Origin: an uncultured Pelagibacteraceae bacterium
GTDB lineage: Bacteria; Pseudomonadota; Alphaproteobacteria; Pelagibacterales; Pelagibacteraceae
Direction: 5' to 3'
Assembly (NCBI GenBank): GCA_902515095.1
Contig: CABXTC010000004.1
Location: 62,001-126,000 of the forward strand
DNA: 64,000 nucleotides
Position 1 is the first letter of the stretch; every line of letters starts with the position of its first letter. Positions 19,726 through 28,794 of the stretch are shown in pieces. The translations under genes were made by a program, and so were the position numbers. The notes beneath the pieces were generated by a model. It made no database searches, was not told where the DNA came from, and saw only the letters and a program-made list of their open reading frames with translations.

Positions 19726-20580
19726 ATGGCTTTACCAAAACATACAGAACTACACTATAGAATTTGGCATTATATTTATTTAACAATCTGTGGTCTTGTC
19801 TTCTTTTTCTTAATTGCACCACTGTTTGTAATATTTCCACTATCCTTTAATGCTGAAGAATTTTTAAGTTTTTCAGATGGTATGAAAAGTCTTGATCCAG
19901 ATGCCTTTTCATTAAGATGGTACAAAGACATGATTTATGGAACTAAAAACCCATGGGGTTTAGCTGCTAAAAATAGTTTTATAATTGCTATTTTTGCAAC
20001 AATTGGTTCAGTTCTTTTGGGAACAGTTGCTGCTTTAGGGCTAAGTAGCAGGCATATGCCTTACAAAGGTATAATCATGGCGGTTTTAATATCTCCAATG
20101 ATTGTTCCATTAATTATTTCTGGTGTAGCAATATTTTTCTTTATGGCTAAAGCTGGCTTAGCAGCAACTCATACAGGTATAGTTCTTGCACATATTATTC
20201 TAGGTACACCATTTGTAGTTATTACTGTTACTGCTACTTTATCAGGATTTGATCATAGTGTTACGAGAGCCGCAGCAAGTCTTGGTAGTAATCCAGTTAA
20301 CACTTTTATGAAAATTACTTTACCTTTAATTTTACCTGGTGTGATATCTGGAGGACTTTTTGCTTTTGTAACTTCTTTTGATGAAGTTGTGGTTGTTTTA
20401 TTTTTAGCGGGGTTAGAAAATACAACTATACCAATTCAAATGTGGACAGGTCTAAGAGAACAGTTAAGCCCAACCATTCTTGCTGTTGCAACTTGTCTAA
20501 TTATTTTATCAACATTAATATTAGTAACCGCTGAACTCTTAAGAAGAAGATCTGAGAGACTCAGAGGAATAAATCGATAG
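19726..20580 (+). CDS. potC: ABC transporter permease, PotC-type
   Basis: Second inner-membrane permease (284 residues, about six TM segments: one near 17-40, the rest from about 80 onward). The coupling loop VTRAAASLGSNPVNTFMKITLPL is the EAA motif, and FVTSFDEVVVVLFLAG is characteristic of PotC/PotI. It completes the importer. Its stop lies 13 bp before the acyl-CoA dehydrogenase fusion gene, which is probably co-transcribed. Confidence 0.92.
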   Translation: MALPKHTELHYRIWHYIYLTICGLVFFFLIAPLFVIFPLSFNAEEFLSFSDGMKSLDPDAFSLRWYKDMIYGTKNPWGLAAKNSFIIAIFATIGSVLLGTVAALGLSSRHMPYKGIIMAVLISPMIVPLIISGVAIFFFMAKAGLAATHTGIVLAHIILGTPFVVITVTATLSGFDHSVTRAAASLGSNPVNTFMKITLPLILPGVISGGLFAFVTSFDEVVVVLFLAGLENTTIPIQMWTGLREQLSPTILAVATCLIILSTLILVTAELLRRRSERLRGINR

Positions 20581-20593
20581 TAAAAATCATCCA

Positions 20594-22816
20594 ATGAAGA
20601 TTAAGAATGTAGTGGTGATTGGCTCAGGAACAATGGGAAGCGGTATTGCTGCTCATTTATGTAATGCAAATGTGCCTGTTACCTTACTTGATTTAAAAAC
20701 AGAGATTAGTGAAAAAGCAAGAGAGAAAATTCACAAGTCTAAACCTCCATTGTTAATTGATAAATCTAAAATTAATAATATTAAAGTTGGAAATATTTCC
20801 GACGATTTTGATGTAGTTAAAGATGCTGATTGGATCGTTGAAGCAGTAGTTGAAAGAATTGATATTAAACATCAGATTTATGAAAAGATATTTAAAGCAA
20901 GGAAAGATGGTGCCATTGTTTCTTCCAATACATCATCAATTCCAATTAAAGTTTTATCTGAACATTTAACAGATGCTGAGAAAAAAGATTTTTGTATCAC
21001 ACATTTTTTTAACCCAGTTAGATATATGGGTTTGTTAGAAATAGTAAAGAATGAAAACAATGATCTTGAAAAAATTAACCAGTTAAAGGAATTTTGTGAA
21101 ATTGAATTAGGTAAAGGAGCTATTGTTTGTAATGATACCCCAGGATTTTTAGGAAATAGAGTTGGTGTTTATGCCATGCAAATAGCAATGACTGAAGCTT
21201 TTAAGATGAAACTTTCAGTAGAAGAAGCGGATGCAATTTTTGGAAGACCAATGGGAATTCCAAAAACAGGAGTTTTTGGTTTATACGATTTAATCGGTAT
21301 TGATTTAATGGCTGATGTATTAAAAAGTTTTATCAAAGAATTACCAGAGACCGATGAATTTCACGAAGTTGCAAAAGAAATTCCATTGGTAAAAAAATTA
21401 ATTGAGACCGGCTACACTGGAAGAAAAGGAAAAGGTGGATTTTATAGAATGAACAAAACTGGAGCTATAAAAATTATGGAAGCTATCAATCTGGAGACTG
21501 GCGATTATTCACCCAGTAAAAAGATTGATGTTAAGTCAGATAAAGTAGATCTTAAAGGATTGATCAATAGAAAAGATAAATATGGTGAATATGCTTGGTC
21601 TGTAATTTCAAAAATAATTAAATATGCATCTTCATTAGTTCCAGGAATTACAAAAGAATTTAATGATATTGATGAAGCAATGAGACTTGGATTTAACTGG
21701 GCCAAAGGACCTTTTGAAATGCTTGAAGAAATTGGGGTTAAAAATTTCTTTGATAAAGTTGATGATTTTACAGGAAATAGTTTCTTGGAAAAATTATCTA
21801 AATCTAAGAATGAAAATTTTTATGGTGAAAGACAAAAATATACAAATATTGAAACTTTAGGAAAAGTTAAGAAGACAGCCTCGAGTTCTGATGGAAATGA
21901 TTCTGCTAAAATTTATAGGTTTAATAATTATAATATCGTTGAGTTTACTACTAAAGCTAATGCTTTAGACTATGACTCTATGGATGCTCTTAAAAAAGCA
22001 ACTGATAAACCTTTGATTATAATAAATGAAAGTATGCAATTCTCTGCTGGAGTTAACTTAACTTATACAATGCAGTTTGCTGACAAAAAGGATTTCAAAT
22101 CAATTGAAAAATTTATCAAATATTTTCAAGAAACATGTAAGCATTTGAAATATTCAAAATATCCAGTTGTTTCGGCCCCATCAGGATTAACGTTGGGGGG
22201 TGGTTTTGAAGTAATGGTCCAAAGTAATTTCGTTGCCTCTCACACAAATATTGTCGTTGGATTAGTTGAAACTATTGTTGGTTTAATTCCAGCAGGAGGT
22301 GGATGTAAAGAAATGTTAGCTAGATGGCTTGATACTGATGAGGCAAAAAAAGATCCAAATTATGCACCCTTAAAAGTCTTTGATATAATTGGATACGGTA
22401 AGACAGCCACATCACCTGTTGAAGCAGAACCTCTGAAATACTTAAGACCAAGTGATAAAAAAATAATGAATAGAAATAGTTTATTAGAAGTTTCTAAAAA
22501 AATCCTGAATGAAAATAAAGATTTTAAACCACCTGAAGAACTAGGATTTAAACTACCCGGAAAAGCTGTGCGGGGTGAAATGGATAAAATTTTAGAAAAA
22601 CTTTATAATGATAAAGTGATATTAGATCACGGAGTTGAGGTTGCAAAGGAACTTGCACATGTTTTGAGTGGTGGTGATACTACAATCGATAAAACTTTAT
22701 CTGAAGATGATTTGTTTAAATTAGAGCTTAATGCTTTTATGAAACTGATAGAAACTCAAAAAACACAAGACAGAATAAAACATACTCTCTCAACTGGTAA
22801 GCCTCTAGTTAACTAA
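20594..22816 (+). CDS. 3-hydroxyacyl-CoA dehydrogenase / enoyl-CoA hydratase-like fusion
   Basis: A 740-residue bifunctional-type protein. The N-terminal NAD-binding domain has VVIGSGTMGSGIAAHL (about 6-21) and THFFNPVRYMGLLEIV. The 3HCDH C-terminal domains lie at about 185-410. A crotonase-fold domain at about 440-640 keeps both candidate catalytic glutamates (LGGGFEVMV and GLVETIVGLIPAGGG). The order (dehydrogenase first, hydratase last) is reversed relative to FadB/FadJ. It probably performs beta-oxidation-like steps on short or branched acyl-CoA. The position behind the ABC genes may point to degradation of the imported solute, but this is inference. The 3' end overlaps the convergent cyclophilin gene by 12 bp. 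Confidence 0.85.
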   Translation: MKIKNVVVIGSGTMGSGIAAHLCNANVPVTLLDLKTEISEKAREKIHKSKPPLLIDKSKINNIKVGNISDDFDVVKDADWIVEAVVERIDIKHQIYEKIFKARKDGAIVSSNTSSIPIKVLSEHLTDAEKKDFCITHFFNPVRYMGLLEIVKNENNDLEKINQLKEFCEIELGKGAIVCNDTPGFLGNRVGVYAMQIAMTEAFKMKLSVEEADAIFGRPMGIPKTGVFGLYDLIGIDLMADVLKSFIKELPETDEFHEVAKEIPLVKKLIETGYTGRKGKGGFYRMNKTGAIKIMEAINLETGDYSPSKKIDVKSDKVDLKGLINRKDKYGEYAWSVISKIIKYASSLVPGITKEFNDIDEAMRLGFNWAKGPFEMLEEIGVKNFFDKVDDFTGNSFLEKLSKSKNENFYGERQKYTNIETLGKVKKTASSSDGNDSAKIYRFNNYNIVEFTTKANALDYDSMDALKKATDKPLIIINESMQFSAGVNLTYTMQFADKKDFKSIEKFIKYFQETCKHLKYSKYPVVSAPSGLTLGGGFEVMVQSNFVASHTNIVVGLVETIVGLIPAGGGCKEMLARWLDTDEAKKDPNYAPLKVFDIIGYGKTATSPVEAEPLKYLRPSDKKIMNRNSLLEVSKKILNENKDFKPPEELGFKLPGKAVRGEMDKILEKLYNDKVILDHGVEVAKELAHVLSGGDTTIDKTLSEDDLFKLELNAFMKLIETQKTQDRIKHTLSTGKPLVN

Positions 22817-23452
22817 CATTCTTAGAGAATTTATAAAGTCAGGCCTTAGAACATATTGAGATTTATCTAAATATTTTATTGTCTCCAAAGCTTCCAATCC
22901 ATAAATTACTTTACCAATTGGGGTATACTCAGTTTCATATAATGGTTCATCTTTAAGAATTATAAAGAATTGACTATCTTCAGTATTATATTTTTGTGTT
23001 CTAGCAAAACCAACACTACCTTTATCAAAACTAAATGGAGAGTCTACTTCTGAGTTAATCGTTCCTAATCCAGACTTTCCAGTTCCAATTTTTCCATAGT
23101 CGATATTTCCTTTTTTACCAAACTCCAAATCTCCTGCTTGAACAAGGGTATCTTTAATTACTCTATGAAAAGCAATATCATCATATGATTTGGATCTAAC
23201 TAATTCTTTAAATCGCTTTACAGCTTGAGGTGATATGTCAGGATAAAGTTCAATTATAACATTTCCACATGTAACATTTAAAATGGCAATATTTTTTGGA
23301 TTATCAAAAGTAATCTTTTGAGGATCGTAACTTTTTATAAATAAACATTTGTCTTTAATCAAAAAGAAAGAACCAAAAAAAAATATCGCTAAAATAACTA
23401 TAAAACTAAAAATTATTTTTTCTAACTTTGATGCCTTTATTTCTTTAATCAT
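22805..23452 (-). CDS. Membrane-anchored cyclophilin-type peptidyl-prolyl isomerase
   Basis: Catalyses cis-trans isomerisation of proline peptide bonds. One N-terminal TM/signal anchor (about 13-32) places the domain in the periplasm. The cyclophilin core shows IAFHRVIKDTLVQAGD, KGSVGFARTQKYNTEDSQFFI and TPIGKVIYGLEALETI, with catalytic Arg in FHRV. The 215-residue length fits PpiA-type enzymes. The start overlaps the HEVFH gene by 4 bp (ATGA), so the two are coupled and may share substrates in envelope protein handling. Confidence 0.9.
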   Translation of the reverse strand: MIKEIKASKLEKIIFSFIVILAIFFFGSFFLIKDKCLFIKSYDPQKITFDNPKNIAILNVTCGNVIIELYPDISPQAVKRFKELVRSKSYDDIAFHRVIKDTLVQAGDLEFGKKGNIDYGKIGTGKSGLGTINSEVDSPFSFDKGSVGFARTQKYNTEDSQFFIILKDEPLYETEYTPIGKVIYGLEALETIKYLDKSQYVLRPDFINSLRMLVN

Positions 23453-24183
23453 AAAATAAAATTTTGATCAATTTTGAGTAGACTACTTCTAATAAACTGT
23501 ATTTTTTTTTTTAAAATTGGATCAAGATTATTTAAATTTACTCCAATCATTAAATGGGAAAAAACCTCTGCCATATCTTCAGAAGCGGTTGATTGTGAAT
23601 ATTCAGAAAAAAAACCTTTAGTTTTAATATAAGTATTTAGCCCTAATTTATCTGTACAGGTAGAGCATTCAGCATATTCAAATTCTTTAACATTAAATTT
23701 AGACCAGACTTCTTCGTCAAATAATTGCTTAAAACTATCATTTATTATATGGAACACTTCATGGTGGATTACACGTTCAAAATAATCTTCATTAAATTTG
23801 ATATCTAAGATTAATGTTTTCATTACATGGTTAGGAATTCCAGCAGTATTAATTTTTGATATTGATAAATCCTCACACAGGACTATGTATTTAAGATTAA
23901 TTTTTTTAAGAAATTCTTGACTATATCTATTTAAATTTTTTTTAATTATTTTGTATTTTTGATCGAGAATTTTTTTTTCAGAATTATAACAATTTATATT
24001 TTTTTCAACACCAAGAGTAAAAGGTTGTTTGGCATATAAGTATCTTAGTTTGTTTGGAGTTTTAATGTCATAAATTTCTAAATTTGGAATTTTTATAAGA
24101 TTATAAATTGTATCAGCTTGAGTTTGAGTAAAAATAAATAAAGATAGTATAATTAATCTAATTAAGCTCATAAATTTACACAT
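23449..24183 (-). CDS. Putative secreted zinc metallopeptidase-like protein (HEVFH motif)
   Basis: No named family is recognised. The 244-residue protein has an N-terminal signal sequence (hydrophobic to about residue 20, TQAD) and one HExxH motif, HEVFH at about 141-145, with a downstream Glu-rich segment (SEDMAEVFSHL) that could give a third ligand. Two cysteines in ECSTC may bind metal or form a disulfide. It is probably a periplasmic gluzincin-like peptidase. Met5 is an alternative start with a tidier signal peptide. Translationally coupled to the cyclophilin gene. Confidence 0.65.
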   Translation of the reverse strand: MCKFMSLIRLIILSLFIFTQTQADTIYNLIKIPNLEIYDIKTPNKLRYLYAKQPFTLGVEKNINCYNSEKKILDQKYKIIKKNLNRYSQEFLKKINLKYIVLCEDLSISKINTAGIPNHVMKTLILDIKFNEDYFERVIHHEVFHIINDSFKQLFDEEVWSKFNVKEFEYAECSTCTDKLGLNTYIKTKGFFSEYSQSTASEDMAEVFSHLMIGVNLNNLDPILKKKIQFIRSSLLKIDQNFIL

Positions 24184-24224
24184 AGAAGATATTCCAATTT
24201 AGATGAATGTGATACAATTTTACT

Positions 24225-25184
24225 GTGAAAAAAAAAAGAAATAAAGATCCAATCCAACCGGTAAGTGGAACCAAAGTGCCACGGTTTGCTGGCCCCTCAA
24301 CATTTGCAAGATTACCTGAGCTAAGAGATGTGGAGAGTTGCGACGTTGCAATTGTCGGGATTCCATTTGATGCTGGAACCAGTTACAGACCAGGTGCAAG
24401 ATTTGGACCCCAAAGTATTAGACAAGCTTCAAGACACTTAAGAACAAATTACCATCCAAGTTATGATGTTGAACCTTTCAAAGTACAACAGGTAGCTGAT
24501 GCAGGAGATATCACCTGCAACCCATTTAATATTGAAGAGGCAATTAAACAGATAGAGGTGGGAGCTGAGGAATTATTGAATAAAGTTGGGGGAATTATAA
24601 GTCTTGGTGGTGATCATACAATTGCATTTCCATTGTTAAAAGCTGTTAATAAAATTAACAACGGTCCTGTTGCTTTAGTGCATTTTGATGCTCACCTAGA
24701 TACTTGGGATACTTATTTTGGTGCACCTTACACTCACGGTACGCCTTTTAGAAGAGCAAGGGAAGAAAATTTATTTTTAGATGATGCTTCAATGCACGTG
24801 GGTATAAGAGGACCTTTGTACAGTAGAGATGATATCAAAAATGATGAAAGTTTTGGATTTAAGATTATTCATTGTGATGAGTTTCAAACTCAAGGAACTG
24901 ATAAAATTGCTGAAAGAATTAAGAAAAGAGTTGGAAATAACCCTTTATATTTATCTATTGATATAGATGTATTAGATCCTGCTTTTGCCCCTGGAACTGG
25001 CACACCAGAAATTGCTGGAATGACCTCAAGAGAGATGGTTAACACTATAAGAGGTTTATCAGGTTTAAATTTAATTTCGGCTGATGTTGTTGAGGTTTCA
25101 CCAGCATATGATCATGCCGAAGTAACCTCTCTTGCGGCAGCAACAATAGTTTATGAATTAACTAATTTGTTTGCAAAAAAATAA
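24225..25184 (+). CDS. speB: Agmatinase-family ureohydrolase
   Basis: Hydrolyses a guanidino compound to an amine and urea at a binuclear Mn site. All ligand motifs are present: GGDHT (about 126), HFDAHLDTW (about 145-153) and SIDIDVLDPAFAPGTGTPE (about 244 on). At 319 residues it is standard. Agmatine is the default substrate, but guanidinobutyrate and other guanidino acids are used by close relatives. The aldehyde dehydrogenase 20 bp downstream would suit oxidation of an aminoaldehyde from the resulting diamine. The start is GTG. Confidence 0.9.
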   Translation: MKKKRNKDPIQPVSGTKVPRFAGPSTFARLPELRDVESCDVAIVGIPFDAGTSYRPGARFGPQSIRQASRHLRTNYHPSYDVEPFKVQQVADAGDITCNPFNIEEAIKQIEVGAEELLNKVGGIISLGGDHTIAFPLLKAVNKINNGPVALVHFDAHLDTWDTYFGAPYTHGTPFRRAREENLFLDDASMHVGIRGPLYSRDDIKNDESFGFKIIHCDEFQTQGTDKIAERIKKRVGNNPLYLSIDIDVLDPAFAPGTGTPEIAGMTSREMVNTIRGLSGLNLISADVVEVSPAYDHAEVTSLAAATIVYELTNLFAKK

Positions 25185-25204
25185 GGAAAGGTTAGGAGTC
25201 TGCT

Positions 25205-26638
25205 ATGGAAAATAAAAAAAATTTTTATATAAATGGAAAATGGGTAACAGCTATAAGCAAAGAGGAGATTAAAGTAATCAATCCTGCTAACGAAGAAGAA
25301 TGTGCTGTAATATCACTTGGAAACAAAGAAGATGTTGACTTAGCAGTAAATGCTGCAAAAAAAGCTTATAGTTCATGGGCATTTTCACCAAAAGAGGAGA
25401 GAATAAGATTATTAGAAAAACTTTATGAGAATTATAAAAAAAGATGGGCAGATATTGCCAATGCAATTACTGTTGAAATGGGTGCACCAAAAGACTTTGC
25501 TACAAAACTTCAAGCTGGAACAGGTGCAGCTCATTTAAAGTCTTTTATTAAGTATTTAAAAAATTTCGAATTTGAAAAACCATTAGGTGAACATGCTCCA
25601 AACCAAAGACTTATCTATGAACCAAAAGGAGTTTGTGCATTAATAACACCTTGGAATTGGCCAATGAACCAAGTTTGCTTAAAAGTTATGCCTGCAATTG
25701 CTTCTGGATGTACAATGGTTTTAAAACCATCAGAACTTGCGCCATTATCATCAATGATACTTGCTGAATTGATAGATGATACCAAATTTCCTGCAGGAGT
25801 GTTCAATTTAGTTAATGGAGATGGAGCCACAACAGGCGATGCACTAACAAGCCACTCAGATATAAATATGATTTCTTTTACAGGATCAACTAGAGCAGGA
25901 GCTTTAATTTCCCAGAATGCTGCTAAAGATTTTAAAAGGGTAAGTCTAGAATTAGGGGGTAAGGGTGCCAACATCATATTTAAAGATGCTGATCCTGAAG
26001 CAATTGAAAGAGGTGCCTTAAGATGTTTTAGAAATTCAGGTCAATCATGTAATGCTCCTACAAGAATGCTAGTAGAGAAATCTATGTATAGCGATGCAAT
26101 AGAAAGATTGAAAAAATACACAGAAAATTTTGAGGTAGGTGACCCTCAAAAAGAAGGAGAGCATATAGGCCCAGTTATTTCTGAAACTCAATATAATAAA
26201 ATTCAAACTTTAATTAAAAAGGGAATTGATGAAGGTGCTAAATTAGTTGCAGGTGGACCAGGTAAACCACCAGGACTAGACAAAGGCTATTTTGTTAAAC
26301 CTACTGTATTTGCAGATGTAAATAATAATATGGAAGTTGCAAGAACAGAAATTTTTGGACCAGTATTATCGGTAATTCCATTTGAAACTGAAGAAGAAGC
26401 AATTGAAATTGCCAATGACACACCTTATGGGTTAACAAATTATATTCAAACTAAGGACTCAGAAAAGGTAAAAAGAGTTGCGAGAAAGCTGAGATCAGGA
26501 ATGGTTGATGTAAATGGAGCTGGTATTGCTGTTGATGCTCCGTTTGGAGGGTTTAAACATTCAGGAATAGGTAGAGAAGCTGGCGAACATGGCCTTGAGG
26601 AATTTTTGGAAGTAAAATCTGTGGGTGGCTGGAGTTAA
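25205..26638 (+). CDS. NAD(P)-dependent aldehyde dehydrogenase
   Basis: A 477-residue class I/II-type ALDH. WNWPMNQVCLKVMPA, NMISFTGSTRAG, the general-base Glu in SLELGGKGAN (about 249) and the nucleophile Cys in SGQSCNAP (about 283) are intact, and EIFGPVLSV is the late family motif. The aldehyde substrate is not determined. Next to a ureohydrolase it may oxidise 4-aminobutanal or 4-guanidinobutanal, but this is inference. The 3' end overlaps convergent argE by 4 bp. Confidence 0.9.
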   Translation: MENKKNFYINGKWVTAISKEEIKVINPANEEECAVISLGNKEDVDLAVNAAKKAYSSWAFSPKEERIRLLEKLYENYKKRWADIANAITVEMGAPKDFATKLQAGTGAAHLKSFIKYLKNFEFEKPLGEHAPNQRLIYEPKGVCALITPWNWPMNQVCLKVMPAIASGCTMVLKPSELAPLSSMILAELIDDTKFPAGVFNLVNGDGATTGDALTSHSDINMISFTGSTRAGALISQNAAKDFKRVSLELGGKGANIIFKDADPEAIERGALRCFRNSGQSCNAPTRMLVEKSMYSDAIERLKKYTENFEVGDPQKEGEHIGPVISETQYNKIQTLIKKGIDEGAKLVAGGPGKPPGLDKGYFVKPTVFADVNNNMEVARTEIFGPVLSVIPFETEEEAIEIANDTPYGLTNYIQTKDSEKVKRVARKLRSGMVDVNGAGIAVDAPFGGFKHSGIGREAGEHGLEEFLEVKSVGGWS

Positions 26639-27825
26639 TTTAGAAGAGATTGTTTTTTTAAACCATCTAAAAACTTTAAACACTTTTTTAATTCGTTTAG
26701 TTCAATAAATTCATCTACTTTGTGAGCTTGTTCAATTGAGCCTGGACCACATACAACTGTGCTCATGCCAATTTCTTGAAATAATCCTGCCTCTGTTCCA
26801 AAAGACACAACTTCTCTTGAATTATCACCAGTCAGACTTGAGACTAACTCACAAGCCTCAGATTTTTCAACTCGATCGAATCCTGTTACTTCACCTATTA
26901 TTTCTTTTCTAATATTTGATTGAGGAAAAACTTTTTTCATTTCTGGCAAAAGAATATCATTCGCATATTCATCAATTTTTTTATTTAAAAATACACCATC
27001 ATCTTTAACAACTGGTCTTGTTTCCCAATTAATATGACACTTATCAGCTATAACATTATGAGCAATACCCCCAAATATTCCTCCTACTTGTAAAGTCGAA
27101 AAAGGTGGATCAAATATAGAGTCTTTTGGTGCTCTTTTTTTAAGTTCATTTCTTAATTCAATTAATTTAGATGCGTATCTTGCTGCAAACTCCACAGCAC
27201 TTACACCTTTATGTGGAGCAGAGCTATGTCCTGCTAACCCTTCAAAATAAGTTGTATATTCATAACAGCCTTTGTGAGCATCTATGATTTTCATTTTAGT
27301 AGGTTCTCCAATAATACAAATTCCATCTTGTATATTTCTTTTTTGAAGTTCTTTGATTAAAATAGGAGCTCCTAAACATGCTGTTTCCTCATCAAATGTA
27401 AATGAAAAATGGATATCTCTATTTAGATTTATTTTTGCATAAACTGGAGCAAAAGCTAAAGTACATGCTATAAAACCTTTCATGTCACAAGAACCTCTTC
27501 CATAAAGTTTATCATCTTTAATTGTTGCTTTAAAAGGATCAGTACTCCAACTTTTTGAGACAGGAACTGTATCGGTATGACCAGATAAAATTATTGGTTT
27601 AGCACCATTAGATTTTTTTGCTTTAATGGTTGCAAAAAGATTTACTCTTTTTTTGTCATTATCAAATGTTTTAAAAGATGTTGCGCCAAGTTTTTTTAGT
27701 AAATTTTCACAATAATTTATTAATTCGCTATTATCTTCTCCTGAAATAGTCCTAAAACCTATTAGATCTGATAAAATTTTTACAGAATTATTGTACAATT
27801 CTTTTAAATTAATATCTGTACTCAT
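26635..27825 (-). CDS. argE: Acetylornithine deacetylase-like M20 peptidase
   Basis: M20-family zinc amidohydrolase. SGHTDTVPV (first metal His and catalytic Asp), GRGSCDMKGF (bridging Asp), FDEETACLGA (Glu/Glu) and a dimerisation domain with GLAGHSSAPHKG are all present. ArgE removes acetate from N-acetylornithine in arginine synthesis, and relatives act on succinyl-diaminopimelate or other N-acyl amino acids. The track starts at a TTG (27831), but the ATG two codons later gives MSTDINLKEL and is preferred. Only about 30 bp separate it from divergent csaA. Confidence 0.85.
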   Translation of the reverse strand: MSTDINLKELYNNSVKILSDLIGFRTISGEDNSELINYCENLLKKLGATSFKTFDNDKKRVNLFATIKAKKSNGAKPIILSGHTDTVPVSKSWSTDPFKATIKDDKLYGRGSCDMKGFIACTLAFAPVYAKINLNRDIHFSFTFDEETACLGAPILIKELQKRNIQDGICIIGEPTKMKIIDAHKGCYEYTTYFEGLAGHSSAPHKGVSAVEFAARYASKLIELRNELKKRAPKDSIFDPPFSTLQVGGIFGGIAHNVIADKCHINWETRPVVKDDGVFLNKKIDEYANDILLPEMKKVFPQSNIRKEIIGEVTGFDRVEKSEACELVSSLTGDNSREVVSFGTEAGLFQEIGMSTVVCGPGSIEQAHKVDEFIELNELKKCLKFLDGLKKQSLLN

Positions 27826-27854
27826 AACCAATAATTAATATAAATACTGCATTA

Positions 27855-28196
27855 ATGAAAGAAGAAATAACATACGACATTTTTGATAAAGTTGATATTA
27901 GAGTTGGAACAGTGATTTCAGTTAAAAAAAACGAAAAAGCTAGAAAACCCTCATTAGTAATTGAAGTAGATTTTGGAGAAGAAATTGGCATTAAGCAATC
28001 CTCAGCACAGATTACTCATTACTACAATGAAGAAAATTTAAAAGGTAAACAAGTTATAGGTGTTTGTAATTTTGCTGAAAAAAATATTGCTGGAGTGGTT
28101 TCGCAAGTTCTAATTTTAGGTTCAATCGACAAAGATGGTAAAGTAATCCTAGTACACCCATCTCAGAAATCTGAAAATGGTCTTCCTATAGCTTAA
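27855..28196 (+). CDS. csaA: CsaA-like tRNA-binding domain protein
   Basis: A 113-residue OB-fold protein. FDKVDIRVGTVISVKKNEKARKPS and GKQVIGVCNFAEKNIAGVVSQVLILG match CsaA and the C-terminal tRNA-binding domain of MetRS. The short length and lack of a synthetase domain identify free-standing CsaA, described as having export-chaperone-like and tRNA-binding activity. The next gene, a LysE-type exporter, follows 4 bp later. Confidence 0.9.
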   Translation: MKEEITYDIFDKVDIRVGTVISVKKNEKARKPSLVIEVDFGEEIGIKQSSAQITHYYNEENLKGKQVIGVCNFAEKNIAGVVSQVLILGSIDKDGKVILVHPSQKSENGLPIA

Positions 28197-28200
28197 TTTC

Positions 28201-28791
28201 ATGCATCCTGAAATTTTATCAATGGCTTTATTTTGGATAGTAGCAGCCTACACCCCGGGTCCAAACAATGTTATAGCTTCTTATTCAGGTTTTAATTTTG
28301 GTATAAAAAAAACATTACCGCATATTTTCGGAGTTGCTTTTGGATTTACTTTTCTGATTTTTTTATTAACTATTGGTCTAGTAAATGTCTTCAAAATATT
28401 TCCTATTATTCAAGTTTCTTTAAAATATTTGGGAAGTATATTTTTAGTTTACTTAGCTTATAAAATTTATTTTTCTAAGTTAGATAGTGAAAAAAAAAAT
28501 GAGAACCCGGTAAAATTCATAGAAACATTCATATTTCAATTCTTGAATCCCAAAGGTGTATTAATTGGAATAATTATTGTTTCAACTTATGTTGAGCATG
28601 GAGAGAATTATTTGAAATATGCGACTCAAGTTATTTTTTTTGCATTCTTAGTCTCTCTAAGCAGCATTACTTTTTGGACATTTGTAGGTAAATACTTAAG
28701 GAAATTCGCGACAAATGAGAAATTTATTAAATACTTTAATTGTGTTATGTCACTGCTTCTTATTTTAAGCATAATTACTTTTTATATATAA
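28201..28791 (+). CDS. LysE/RhtB-family amino-acid exporter
   Basis: A 196-residue inner-membrane protein of about six TM segments. TPGPNNVIASYSG in the first third is the LysE/RhtB signature, and FQFLNPKGVLIGI marks the middle loop. The family exports amino acids or their analogues. The specific substrate is unknown. Start ATG 4 bp after csaA and end 3 bp before acnA suggest one operon. Confidence 0.88.
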   Translation: MHPEILSMALFWIVAAYTPGPNNVIASYSGFNFGIKKTLPHIFGVAFGFTFLIFLLTIGLVNVFKIFPIIQVSLKYLGSIFLVYLAYKIYFSKLDSEKKNENPVKFIETFIFQFLNPKGVLIGIIIVSTYVEHGENYLKYATQVIFFAFLVSLSSITFWTFVGKYLRKFATNEKFIKYFNCVMSLLLILSIITFYI

Positions 28792-28794
28792 TAC

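Noticed and set aside
25615-25977. 120-residue minus-strand ORF inside the aldehyde dehydrogenase
   Set aside because: Antisense shadow covering the ALDH catalytic region.
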